Source of the DNA: Epiperipatus broadwayi
Lineage: Eukaryota > Onychophora > Udeonychophora > Euonychophora > Peripatidae
Direction of reading: 5' to 3'
NCBI GenBank assembly: GCA_028023455.1
Contig: JAQFVV010006255.1
Coordinates: 6,928,501-6,992,500, forward strand
Length of the DNA: 64,000 nt
In this document: positions 1-12,669 of the stretch, piece by piece
Numbering within the stretch: the first letter of the stretch is position 1
Layout of the letters: every line of letters starts with the position of its first letter
Notes under the pieces: model-generated
What the model was told of the DNA's origin: nothing
Database searches by the model: none
Seen by the model: the letters and a program-made list of their open reading frames with translations, nothing else
Program-made: the position numbers and the translations under genes

Positions 1-1899
1 ATACAATAGATATCTTGGAATAGAATAATAGAGTGAATTACTACTCCTAGTGCTCTAATACTGGAATGCAAGAATAAATTAAAATAATGGTAAGCAATGG
101 CAAACTACAACTTCTGATGGTTAAATTTTATCTTTTGATTGTAATCTCTCTGTTTACAGGTACAAACTTTACATTCATTGCACATGTTAAATGAAAATTG
201 GAGAGGCGTGTAATGTTTTATTTGGAGAATACATCTTTACCAAAATGTCAAAGGTGTCTATAGTTAACATGTACAGTGTATAATTGAAACCACTTAAATA
301 TATAATTGCTAATGTAAGTCTAACCTATATTACTCAAACAATTTATCTTAAGTTCAAAATCTTGAAGTGTAGTGTTGAATCTCATATTTGCTTGACTAGT
401 GTAAAAAAAAGTAAAGAGTGATTTCTGAATATTCATTAATTATTCAACCTACATAGATATCTGTGAAGAAATAGAATGTGTTACTGCACTTAATTCAGTA
501 AAAATTGTAATGCTATAGACTTGTTAGTATTTTTTTCAATCTTTTAAAAAAATATTATCTTCATAAATTATAATCGGTTCATTTTATTCAGTAAGGGATC
601 ATTTTTATTCTAATTTAGTGGAAAGTGATATCTCATTTGTGGGAAAAAACTCTAACTCGCAAATATCTCTATGATTAATCACTACTGCTTAAATTAGTCT
701 TTAACTGTTTAGTGAAACTGACTTATGAAATTTAAATGCAAAACAATATAAGTTGACAGTTTTTTTTCTGTGATAATTATTATTTCTCACCTTTTTTATA
801 TATGTATAAAATAAAAATAAAATTGTCATATGAGATAGTTTTAATTTTATTAATAGATTTAATTATATAAGCTTTATCTCTCTCTTTTATATCTATTGTA
901 ACCATTGTCATAGCAATATCAAAGTTACATTGTGATTATATTTTGGAAAGTAATGTGTGTGCTTATTTACACACATATATTCATACTTGGTGGAAATAAA
1001 TAAATGAGGAATGAAGTATGCACGCACAAAATAACTATGTGAATAAAAATTTTATTTGTTTTGTAAATATGTGCTGATATATTCATTTAATTAATTTTCT
1101 CTGTTAGAAAACAGATTAATTTATAAATTCATTGAGGAGACAATCCCAAAAATTTATAAATAAATTAAAAAGGTTTCGTATGTAAATGAAATCAATAATA
1201 TGCACAGGAGTTAAGTGGCTCTCACTCTTGTTTAAAAGTATTAGAAGAGGAAAAAAAAAAAACTATTAAGTTAAAAATTATACAAGGAGTATCAATTTTT
1301 AATTACTTTGATTTATTATAAGTTATGAAAAAATTCATTATATTCGGATATTCTTTTAATATGAAACACTAGATCAAAGCAAATAGCATATCAGTTTTTA
1401 TCCTCAGTACATTGTCCACGTTTTACCCCATCAACTATTAGAGGCTACTAAGAAAGGAAAGAAGCAGATAAATTGCCGAGAAAGTTTTTTTTTATTTCAA
1501 GCAAAATAAAATAATAATACTACGTGTAACTATTCAATGTTTGTTTGATAATAATTAAAAGAGGAAAGATATTGAAAGGAAGAAGAAAAACTTTCAAGAC
1601 ACAATGGTAAGATAGTCTAAAGGGGGAAAAAAAAGTTTTATATTGTATTTGAATATTCAAGATGAGTAAATACAAGATATTGTACCAGTCAAAAAGAAGC
1701 CAACACATCAACAAACCCAAACTCAAAGTCGGATTCAAACTCAGGCGGTTCAAACTGAATTCAAACCCAACTCACGGATCAAATCAATGGATGACATATA
1801 TCGATGGTACATGACTATGCGCCAAGGAACTAGCTCAACGGATGATGATGATTAATGAGACCCCTGATTTAACTCTAATGAAGTATAATAAAATAACTA
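1..1899. other. AT-rich sequence without recognisable genes
   Basis: I see only AT-rich sequence with homopolymer runs and no protein, RNA or clear repeat. At 1725-1770 the words TTCAAACTCA and TTCAAACCCA recur closely, a short imperfect repeat of unknown meaning. Confidence 0.5.
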
Positions 1900-3500
1900 A
1901 GAATCTTTATAAGTCAACTCATATATATATGTGTTCGGGTTGCCAATACAGACAGCGAGCATTAATATTAAAAATAATTATTGAATAAGAAAGAAAGTTA
2001 AAAACCAAATGTGTTAATAAAATGTTTAATAATAATAATAATTTTGTTCAACTTTTAGATTATGATATAGATTATCTCTAGTCTTTAAACGGAATTTATA
2101 TTTACAATAAGAATGGCAGTCCTTATTATATGCCAATACGATTACGCAATATTCTAGGAGAAATATATATATATCTATGCCCCAACGAGGAAGTAAAAGT
2201 AGATAAAGGTATTTGGCTGTGACAGAAATTATGATTCAAATTCTAAAAGAAAGAATGTGAGATTTATTTTCACATTCGTAAATCAATTCACAAAGAGCAA
2301 GATACGTGTTTAGGGCATAACTTTAATATTTAATAGAAAACTTACTTAATTATAAATAAATATGAATTTGTTCGACTTTAATAAAATCAATTCATCACGA
2401 TTTACGAGCATGAGAGCGGGCTTTACTGGAACTGAGAAATAAACGGTACTGACGACTTATGAGCTATAAGAATAAATATGAAAAATAATGGCTTGTCTGT
2501 GATTTGAGAAAATAGCAGGGCGCTTGTATTTGACAAGTCTTTGATGCCCTATATGAAGGATCCATAGAACACGGAAAACCAGGTTGGGTCGTAGCCTCGA
2601 ACCTTTGGTGTTCCAAATATAAAACGAGGAAGTACTTTCTTCCTATGTAATTTAACGAACAGTAATATCACCGAGGACAAGCCTGTGAAGCAGGAGATGG
2701 CTCGCGTCAGCAACGTTCGGAAAAATGATGACTTGGTAATCATCTTTTAATTAATAAAACCCATTTTATATAAAGAATGCTCTACGTGATGACCTGACCA
2801 AGTTGAATTAAAGTCAAACGAGCTTTAACTAAAAAGTACTTAATGCAATTATAGAATCATATTAATCATGCCCCAAATGTCATGCTCTCCCTGAATATTA
2901 ATACAGAAATACAAATTTAAATTAGAATATGTTCACTTTATTCCCTTTATCAACCTTTAGCAAAACATTTTAATATTATTAATGTGAATAAATGAATATT
3001 ATAAACTCAGTAAAGTGGCCGGGAGCATAGGTTAGAAATTGAGCTAATAATTTATTATTATTAACCATTAATAAAAATAGCAAAAATTGTATAACTCCTT
3101 CAACTCGATAATTAATAGAACTGTATCCAATGAGTTCTAATGGGTAAGAATTACTATAAAAATTAATATAATGTTATTTAACAAGGCAAACGCAACGAAG
3201 GAAATTATTATCGAGTTGAAGTTTTACTGGCATATAATTAAAAATAAACAACATTAATAAATCACACAATAAATATATATAATATAATAAATGAACCGCC
3301 ATCGTAAGAAAAGAGAAAGTTAACAAATATTAAATTTAAAGACTAGAGATTAAGATAGAGAATTACTACATAATTTAAAATAGCATTAATACATTAAGGA
3401 AAGAGAAGAGCTTTTAACAGTACTTAATTTAAAGGTAGTGTAAAATAAAGTTCGAAGACCGGCGAGAAAGTAGCGGTTCATATAAGAAAGATATTACCAT
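1900..3500. repeat. Possible old interspersed element with nested short inverted repeats
   Basis: Perfect 15-bp inverted pairs lie at 2075-2089 with 3335-3349 (centre motif CTAGTC) and at 3098-3112 with 3207-3221 (ATTATCGAGTTGAAG). GC-richer patches at 2390-2460 and 2510-2720 stand out from the background. A 64-codon minus-strand frame at 2549-2743 matches nothing I know. The block could be a decayed transposon 1.3 kb or longer, but no transposase or RT motif is visible. Confidence 0.3.
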
Positions 3501-3952
3501 TTCTTCATGGTTGGCTCCTTAAATTACACACGGCAGAGTCCAGTTGGATGAAACGTAGATGCGCATTTTGGAAAATTATTTGAATGACATTTTGAAGGAT
3601 TTCTCTAAGGTTTCGGCAGCTTACGATTGGTATATGAATTTTTATATTACAGCCACATTGAAGATTTTCAGGGGACTTCAGGAACTGTAGTCAGACTCCT
3701 GAAGTTAAGCCCCCCCCCACCATGGTAGAAACACTATTTTACTTCATAATTTAACTGGGCGGCTTCTTCTCTAATGAAATATATATGGCTTCTCTTAATG
3801 AGGAATAATAGCTGCTTGGAAACTTTTCCTGGGCTCTTTATACTGTATCTGATGCCTTCAGGCTAGCGCTTCTTTCCTAATCAATCTTACAAAAATTTAC
3901 TAGTTGTTTTTAGATACATTCCTTCGATAAGGCTTTCAAACTCATTAACTTG

Positions 3953-3980
3953 AATTCATTTTCTAATTAGAAAATGAATT
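3953..3980. repeat. Perfect 28-bp palindrome
   Basis: The two 14-bp halves around the centre TCTAATTAGA are exact reverse complements. It lies in AT-rich intergenic DNA, with a partial third copy of the half-site at about 3987-4010 (CAGAAAATGATTTTAATTAG). No function is evident. Confidence 0.6.
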
Positions 3981-4779
3981 TTTAAAATCAGAAAATGATT
4001 TTAATTAGGACCATCCTTACATTTTAAATACTTATCTTTTTCTAATTAATAAAAACTTTACCCATTGTTTTTGGAAAGGGACAATCTGAAAGCTTATCGA
4101 AAGAATGTAGCTTTTAATCACTAAAAATTTGAACAAACTATTTAAAGTAAAATAAAACATTTCCGACGCAATGAAACTTTAGAACGAATATGTACATTTA
4201 AATATTTATAAATATATACGCACAATCCACGCAGTTATAATATATATAAATTCATGAATAATTCTAACATGAATTTATTAATAGAAATGATTAGTTTAAA
4301 TCTCAAATGAGTTAATTTTAACACACATTTATAATAGTTTTTCTTTAAGGAAACTAGCGTGGACTGAACGTATAAAGCCCCATTGCATCGGAAATTCAAG
4401 GTTAGTACAAGGGTTTGAAGTTGGCTACATGTGAAAGATCATGAAGCTAGGATCGAACTTAGATCCGACTGCTTCAATATGAACTATAAAAGAATATAGA
4501 ATGAAAACTGCAATTTGAGATTGTCAAGTTTGACAGTATATTTTGTTCATGAATGAAACTATTTCAATGAAAATTATATTGAAACAATTTTTTTTATATA
4601 CACACATGGGAGAAGTTACAATGAACAGAGAGGTAAAAAATTTGAATTTTTGTCTTGATATCCAACTTTTGAGAAGTATCTAAGAAGGAATTTATAAATA
4701 ATATTCTATTGATTTTTTTTTATATTAAATTATTTTATTATTTGTCTGATTATTAGTTTTTGTATATACTAAAGCAAGT

Positions 4780-5253
4780 ATAAACAATGAGGATTGCCAA
4801 TTTCTCTACAAGCTTTATGATAAATGCTTAGCCAGAGCCAGCACTTAAAATATCTCTGTCAGGAACCCCTCCCCAAACCGCTGATCATGGTTTTGTGCTT
4901 TGGCACTCCTCAGAGAGGTGTCAGGGTAGGTTCACTACTAATATATGGTATGGCTGAAGATTTATCAGCCCCATATAGCTATTTGAGTTGGATAGCTGGG
5001 TTTGAAGACATGTAGATGTCTGAAAATTTCAGATTTTCCACTCAATAGATAACTTTTAGATAAGTGCTTCGCTTTGGGTTGGTATTTTTAGATCTAGTGT
5101 CTGAACCTACCCTGACACCTCTCTGAGAAGTGCCAAAGCACGAAACCATGGTCAGGGGTTTGGAAAGGGGTTCCTGACATATTTTAAGTGCTGGCTCTGC
5201 CTAAGCATTTATCATAAAGCTTGTAGAGGAATTGGCAATCCTCATTGTTTATA
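4780..5253. repeat. Foldback element, family F1, long copy
   Basis: The left arm, about 4780-4937, is nearly the reverse complement of the right arm, about 5098-5253. Both contain CAATGAGGATTGCC (outer end) and GACACCTCTCTGA/TCAGAGAGGTGTC (inner end), separated by about 160 bp. The arms are GC-richer than the surroundings. A shortened relative lies at 45456-45636. Structure fits a non-autonomous foldback or MITE with no coding capacity. The 63-codon frame at 4824-5015 is a by-product of the arm. Confidence 0.75.
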
Positions 5254-7890
5254 ACTTACAAGCTTTAGAGATAGGGTCATGTGATCTTAACTCTTATTTT
5301 AACTATTTAAAGCAAGTATAGTATATAATACTTTTCTATTTTATGAAAATGCACAAGTTAATTATACTTAATTAGTGTACTGCTGTAATATTATATATGT
5401 ATTATTTTATATAACGCATGCTAATAATTATACAACACTAGAGTTACACACGTCTTGCCGAAAGATCCCCCTCCTTGTAGCTCTGAAATCATGCTCCCTG
5501 ATGTGTGAAGTTTGGAATATATGATTGTAGAAGCAAATGGTTGTTAATACTTGGATTCTGTTGATTATTTATTTAATGGATTACTTTAAAACAGTGATTT
5601 GGTTTCTCATTTTGTATATCCATATCATCAGTTGGCTGTTCAAGGCATAGTTAGCATTACAATATATTTATGTTTGTGTGTATGTGTAAATAGATATACC
5701 CATACTGGTATCCATATTACCAGAGTAGGAAAACTGACTTTTAATTGCCCTCATAATAAGTTTCATTCTTTATGAGATTATATGTCTTGTAAAGCAATTC
5801 CTTTTGTTCTTGTAAATCATTTGTGAATTTCTATAGATTTAAGAAGAATGAGGGAAAATATCATATCTCTTATATCTTAAGCATGTTTGATAAACATAAA
5901 ATTTTAAAATGTGTGCATATTTTTATGGCTGATTATTTCTAAATGTTGATGAGTAAACTTTTTATTGATGGCATCACAAAGAAGCAAATAATGAAATTCA
6001 AGATATTCCCATATTTTTAAAAACCAGAAAGCAGTCAGAAATATATAAAGATTTGTTTTGGGTTTCTAAATAGACTCTTCCAAATTGTCATTCTGTATTC
6101 AGTATAGATTATTTCTTTGCAATATAATAAATTTTCTAATCTTTATATAAATCTACATATTCATTTTTGATTTTTATTATTAATAGCAATGCCTGATCAA
6201 TTTATTCTTTTTTTATATATTGTTTTATCAAATGGTGGAATTATCATCATTGACCACCTCCCTGTGTATTGCATTTGTTTTCACAGCTACTAACAAGTTA
6301 TATTAAATTTAACTTGTGATGATCTTATTTTAACTTTTTTCTTAATTATTTTTGATTCTTTATATAATAATTTTTTTTTTTTGCAACTTTCTTTTTTGTG
6401 TTGCTGTTTCAAAATGTATTTAAAGTATTTGAATCATAAAAAGAAATTATTATTAAAATTATCTGTTCATATATCTGCAAGATTTTCCAGCTACAAGCAC
6501 TTTTATGATTTCTATTTAAATTAGACATGGAAAAGACCACATCCAGGCTTAAAAGGTCCAATTATTTGATCTGCTTAGATATGCAGTATGATGTAACAAG
6601 ATGCAAACTACATTCCACATAATTGACAACACACATTAGAATTTATTGCTATTACTCTTTCACAGTAAACTCACTTATAATAGTTTTTAATGTTGAAATA
6701 TTAATATTTATATCTGCTAATAAATGTATCAAACATTTATATTTAACAAACTATTAAACTTTTTGTATGACTTCGTTTTGCTTCTATAAATACTTGTATG
6801 TACTATTAAATTATATTATAGGATGGAATGGAAGTAACCATACTAGTTCTGAGTGGCTCTGATTGGTCTGCAATTTGCCTATTATTTCAGTCAAGTGTTA
6901 AATAAATATCCATACATTTGTGTTTTATGGGATGATAATGTTGCTATTCTCGACTTTTTGCAGCAGTTAGTCTCAAATGAAATTTATAAACATTGTGTAG
7001 TTGTTTGAAGCAATTTACAGCATAAAATTTTCATAACTGTACCAACAGATATTGACGTGTGAAATATTATCTTATTAATTCAAACTATTAATTAAAATTA
7101 TATTGATAAAATTACTCAATCTTAAAATTATGAATATCAAAAAAAAAAAAAAAAGAAAAACATCATAAAACTAACTTTTGTTAAGCCTTTTGTTTTTCTG
7201 AGTTATTATAGCTATACTTATTTATGGGTCGTAGCTGAGGACGACAACTGTAAATTTATTTATATAAATGAATTGATTTAAAATTTAATCTTTGTGAAAA
7301 ACTTTTCTGAAACAGCTTATTTCTTATTTAAAGCACTCCAAATGTAAGTAATTTATATTAAGAAGGTCTTATTTTATTATTGATATTAAAAAGTAAGGTA
7401 TATTGTTTTTTATTTTCTTATGTTTGTGCAAGTTTAAAATTAATAATTTAATTTACTAAACTAAATTTTTGAAGTTAATTTTGTTGAGAAATCAATAAAT
7501 AGGTTACTAGTAATTATTAAATTTTGAACCTTAAGTTAGATATTTATTTTTAACATTCATTCCTCTGACATTGATAAGCTTGTCATATCACTTCACCATT
7601 TCTTTAGAATTGAGTTACTACTTGATCACCAATCATTATTCATTCGATTATGAAAAGCTTGTTGCATAAATGTTTCTCATCATAAACAGGAAATGTTTCT
7701 TTATGAAGTGACTTTTCTGAAAATACTGATGCCTATAAAAAAAGCATACTAATTTTTTGGTAGTGCTACTCAATATTAGATAAATTGGCAGAATGATTAA
7801 GTATTAATTGGAGCATTGTTGAACTTAGAAAATAAAAAAGGAAGTTGATGAAACAATTAATTTATAAAGAAAAGATATTTCACTAAAAAG
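5254..7890. other. AT-rich sequence without recognisable features
   Basis: Long poly-A and poly-T tracts (for example the A-run at 7140) and short AT repeats only. No coding similarity was noticed on either strand. Confidence 0.5.
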
Positions 7891-8330
7891 GCATATGTAT
7901 TAGAAATACAAGTTGAGTAGGATTTATTGTAAAAGTTGGAAGATTGTGATATAGATTAGAATAGCAAGGCTATTTATTAAAGTTTATGAAAGATATCACA
8001 TGCAGATAGTTTATGTTTATGCTCCAACAAATTTTTACTCTGATAAAAAAAAAATATCTAAAATACTTTTGAACAAATTAAACTTCATTTTAAAATTATC
8101 ACAGCAGATTTTAAAAATAGAATTGGAAAGCCTTTGAAAGATGAAAACATACCAGATAAATTTAGATATGGAGAAAGAAATTTGTGAAGAATGAAAAATT
8201 ATGCATAATACATATATATTGGAGAAAACTTTGAAAAGAAAATGGATGTGGTATAGAGTTGAATGATATTTTTATTTTCAGAAAATTTATATTTCAAGAT
8301 TAGAATATTTAATGATTCATTATAGAAAGT
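7890..8330 (+). pseudogene. Decayed RTE-type retrotransposon, endonuclease region
   Basis: Translation in shifting frames gives VGFIVK, then IVYVYAPTNFYSD at about 8005-8043, IGKPLKDE...FRYGERN at about 8120-8185 and KRKWMW at about 8236-8253. In order, these match the APE-type endonuclease of RTE elements (VxVYAPT, GK-x-GxGxRNERG, KRKWTW). Many stops and frameshifts show it is dead. The decayed element may run on to about 8990, where no motif is clear. Confidence 0.55.
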
Positions 8331-8989
8331 GATAAATATTTACTCATATATAAAATATATGTTAATGCTAATCAAAAAATATAAAAACTAACAATCAACA
8401 TTTCTTATTTATCAAGAAATAGTACAACAAATTCAGCTAGAATTTACAAATTGTTTTAAATTGTTAAAAATACTGAAAATAGTTTAGACTTGAACAAGAT
8501 CCAATAAGAAAATAATAGATATTAGCAAAAAACAAAATAATATTGTGGGTTTTTTTTTATTGAGATAAAACCTTTTGTATGGTCAAAAATAAATACGATG
8601 TAGATTATTTATTTAAGATCTAAATATGTGGAATTAAGTAAAATAGTATAAAATTAATATGACTGGGAAATGTCAAAAAATAAAAAAAATATTTTGATAT
8701 TGATAGAAAAGTTATTTCAGATGTAAGAAGCAAAAATCGTATGGTAACTAAAAACAAGACTAACATGAATTAGAAGGGAAAGGTTCAAAGAACTATAAAG
8801 TAATAGGAAAATACAATTGCTTGTAGAATATCAACTGAAATTCTGCACAATTTAAATGAAAAGATGAGGTATAAAATTAAGTCTGAAGAACAGAAATGTT
8901 TTGGGAGTTATGGAATCGTTGTAGATATTTTTGAAAAAATCAATTGTAACAGAAATTGTATACCAAATGCCTAAATTATAATGATATAT

Positions 8990-11900
8990 TGAATAGCGGA
9001 AAGAATGTAATAATTGTATTTCTATTTTCAGTGTTTTATCAATTAAACATATTGACTAAGATCATTAGTCATTATATTCAACTGAAAAAAGACTGAGTTT
9101 GTAATTTCTATTTTCTGTTTCATCTTTTCTATGTAATTTAGTGCAAAGTTAAAGTGGTGATCTCATGCTAATTGTTCATATACAACAGTGAACTCTGTCA
9201 CTTTCTGTACTCTAACATCATATGTTCTTTCAAGTGATAATTAGATTTTAGTTATTTATTAAGTTCATTATAAATCATCAGCTGAGAACTTTGAAGTGTA
9301 GTCAGTCAAGAGAAAAGGTTGAATTTAAAAATGATTATAGCAGAATAGGAATGTTTAATATTTGTCATAGTTTAGTTTTTATTTTGATATAGATGTACAC
9401 TATTATCAAATTCCGAAGAATATCGTATTGCAACCGCAATGGTAAATGACTACACTTCAGACATTAATATTAATAAGGATGTACAGCAGGATAATTATAT
9501 ATCTCTGCAAGTATTTTGTTGACTAAATTGGAGACATTAATATAAATATATGTGGTCAATGAATATTAGATGGTAGAGCCAATCAAATTCTTAGACTTAA
9601 AAAGCACTGAATTGCATATATTCAACTAAAAGACATTTATACTTCTGTTATACTATTCAAGCTAATGATTTGAAAGCTGCAATACTCTTGAGATTGTGAA
9701 ACCAAGCCAAATTCCTGTTTTAGCTAATAAATTTGATACTAGTCCAACCCTTATATATTTTAGTGATGTTAGTAATATGTTAATTGTGGACATATTTGAC
9801 TCTTGGAAAAAAATTTACATTTATGCATCACATATTTCTAGTTTATATTTAATATCGACTTTAACAATATAATTCATGATGTGATGTAAAATGGCTGCTC
9901 CTAATTGGAATCGGAATTTTCAGTGGGTCACTATCCTATTAGTCAAGTTAAACATTCTCTTTTCTGAAATATCTATAGATCATAATAAACTTATCTACAT
10001 CTTATTATCAAAATTATCATTGACTCATTTCTTTTTCTTTTCCTATTCCATGTTAATAAAAACTGTTTTATTAATTTCATTATCTTCATATTCTCCTTTT
10101 TTTTTTTTTTTTTACAAAAACTTAAACAGAAAATCATAAAATTTCTGCCTCTTTTATTTCCTTTGTAATTTCTTCCAATCTCCATAGAATTTATTCTGAT
10201 CTTTGAACATCCTAAATTCTAAAAATAAAAGGTCAATATTCTCAGTACTATCTCCACATAAATTACATCCGCAGATCACATTCTATTTTTTCTTTCCTTA
10301 TTGATATCTAAAGTTCTACACTTGCATCATAATAAGTTTTTTTAATGGTATTATACATCCTTTAATGTTTTATGCACATTGTACCCTTTCTATAACTGTA
10401 CATCTTTTTTGTGACTAACTTTTTCTTTTCACCACCTTTCATAATTATGTACCTATAATATAGTCTATATATGTAATTTCTTATATAAATATGTAGAAAT
10501 TAATTAAATAGTATTAATTTTGAATATTGTATAATCTTTTTTGCTTGTGTTTGTTAGCCTCTATACAGTATATCTAATTAAACATTTTTTTACTAATTTG
10601 TTTTTATTATTGTATTAGCTATAGTTGTAATTGATAATTAAAATATATATTTTATATTTATTTATATAAGGAAGATATATTCTGTGCAATAAATTTTTTT
10701 TAATGTTTTATTACTATAATCTAAATTCCATTTTTTATCTTTGATGTATCAAATACTAAACAAAATTTTCCCTCACTAATTCTCTCTTTTTCTTGAGCTA
10801 TGCCCTCATGTTATTAGAAAGTTTGATATTTACATGAAATAATTATCAACAGCAATATTACAAAAAAATATAGCTTCTAGTGAGTACAATAACAGTTTTA
10901 AATTATTTCATATTTCTCACATAATAATTTTTAAAATGGTTATGAAATTTTAACATCATTGTATATGGAAAGAGAAATTAAATATGAAATTTAATCAATT
11001 TAAAATATATTTATGCAATAAAATTTTAATTTGTATGACAAAAAAAATCTAATTCTCTCTTTTCTCCCTAGTATGTTTTTTCAATATGCAGGCCGCAATA
11101 TTTTGCAATATCTGTAATCTTTTATTCAGTTTTGTCCTTTTTTTGCATTTTTATAATGTCATTAGAAAATGGTTTTTATCTTAATGCATTTTTATGGTGC
11201 AAATTATCAAGGTCATAAAGCTAAAATTCATAGCCTATAAAATTCTTCACAAAAAAATGAAAGAAAATCATGCAAGATTCATTAAGATTGATGCAATATT
11301 TGTTGAGTTATAAAGTAACAAATAAACAAACTTTCACATTTGTATAGTAATATAGATTATAACCTCTTTTTATATTTTTAATTTGCTTTTCATTTGCTTT
11401 CAAATAGCTTCAGCAACCAGTGCATATCTGCCTTTTTGGAGTTCTCTAGTCAATATAAAGAGCCTCCTTTCCAAATAAAAAAGTAGATACCAAATTCCTT
11501 TTCCTATTATTCTTTGAAATTTCCATTCATTATATTGGTATATTTTGATATGAAAAACATATCAGATTTTAATCAATCCCATTCTTTATGCTTTATTCTG
11601 ACTAATTCCCAACTGCCTATATATATATCCCCCCCCCCCCATACTTCTCTATTTATTTCCAGGCAAATAGCTCCCATTTTCTATCATTCAATATTATTTT
11701 TTCATTAAATACTAATATTTTTTTCATTGAATTTAATTTCTATATTTTTTCACATCTCTGTTTCATATATTTTATATCAATGCCATATTCAGAAAAATAG
11801 AGAGTTGCTATTTTAAGTATGGGAATCTCTATTTTTATCTTCACATTTTCTATCTGAAGCCTCCATTTCCCAATTGTTTTTCCAATTCTTTTTTCCATTT

Positions 11901-12490
11901 ATAAAGTATTCAAATACTTCTGTTTCCATTTTTTCAAGACAAATTCAATTTTATTTTTTTTCTATTATAAATCTTAAAAAAAAAATTTCATTGAATTTAA
12001 TTTTCATATTTATTTCTATCACTGCAGCTAAAACAGCTCATATTTTTTATACTATTTGCAAAAAAATTGCCATATCCTCAAAAAAAATCACCATATTATA
12101 ATATTCTTATATCCCTATCCCTAAAGCTATTTTTTTCTATCTCAGTTTCGAATTCTTTTATAAGCAAAATAAATACCTGAAATAATAATGATAAATAATA
12201 GATTTTTTATGTGTGTGTGTGTATAAAACATTTTATTGTAGTATCATCTATATGTGCTAATGAGCATTGAACACTAGATCTGGTTATTGAGCACCTCTAA
12301 ACTGCACAAAGACAACCAGAAGCCACTTATGTCTATTATATTAAGATTTTTGAATTCAGAATCTGTTGTATAGATATTCATCATTTAGTCAGGTTTATAT
12401 AGATTTTTCTAAAACTAGAATGATACAGAGTGGATTATTGCCATTAGTGTAATCTAGAAGAGTCGTGATGTTTGTGACATAAATAATTAT
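8990..12490. other. Low-complexity AT-rich region
   Basis: Includes T- and C-rich stretches at 10030-10160 and 11500-12110, and a run of 12 C at 11629-11640. Apparent frames here (9891-10139, 11514-11708, 11874-12101) consist of F, S, I and K and are composition artefacts. A 12-bp inverted pair at 9293-9304 and 9447-9458 is the only structure seen. Confidence 0.5.
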
Positions 12491-12493
12491 TAT

Positions 12494-12669
12494 TGTTATA
12501 TATAGGGCTCGCAAATAAGCTCTTCAACTTTGCAGAATATTCCCAACCCCAGACTGGTTTCTTCTGCTGGCTTCCTCAGTGAAGTGCTAGGATATTCAAG
12601 CATTAGTCTGGGATTGGGAATATTCTGCAAAGCTTGTTAAGAGCTTATTTGAAAGCTCTAGATATAACA
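12494..12669. repeat. Foldback element, family F2
   Basis: The left arm 12494-12556 and right arm 12605-12669 are imperfect reverse complements. They share TTTGCAGAATATTCCCAA on the left and TTGGGAATATTCTGCAAA on the right, with a 48-bp loop. A half copy with the same TTTGCAGAATAT core lies at 43377-43434. No coding capacity. Confidence 0.75.

Noticed and set aside
2549-2743. 64-codon minus-strand frame with a protein-like C-terminal stretch (VRGYDPTWF)
   Set aside because: No family recognised, no extension by splicing and no partner; kept only as part of the unexplained 1.9-3.5 kb block.
4370-4480. Minus-strand SINE suggested by GGATCGAACTTAGATCC
   Set aside because: The word resembles an antisense B box but no A box or tail follows.
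11629-11640. Run of 12 C beside TATATATA
   Set aside because: Ordinary homopolymer or sequencing-prone tract, no function implied.
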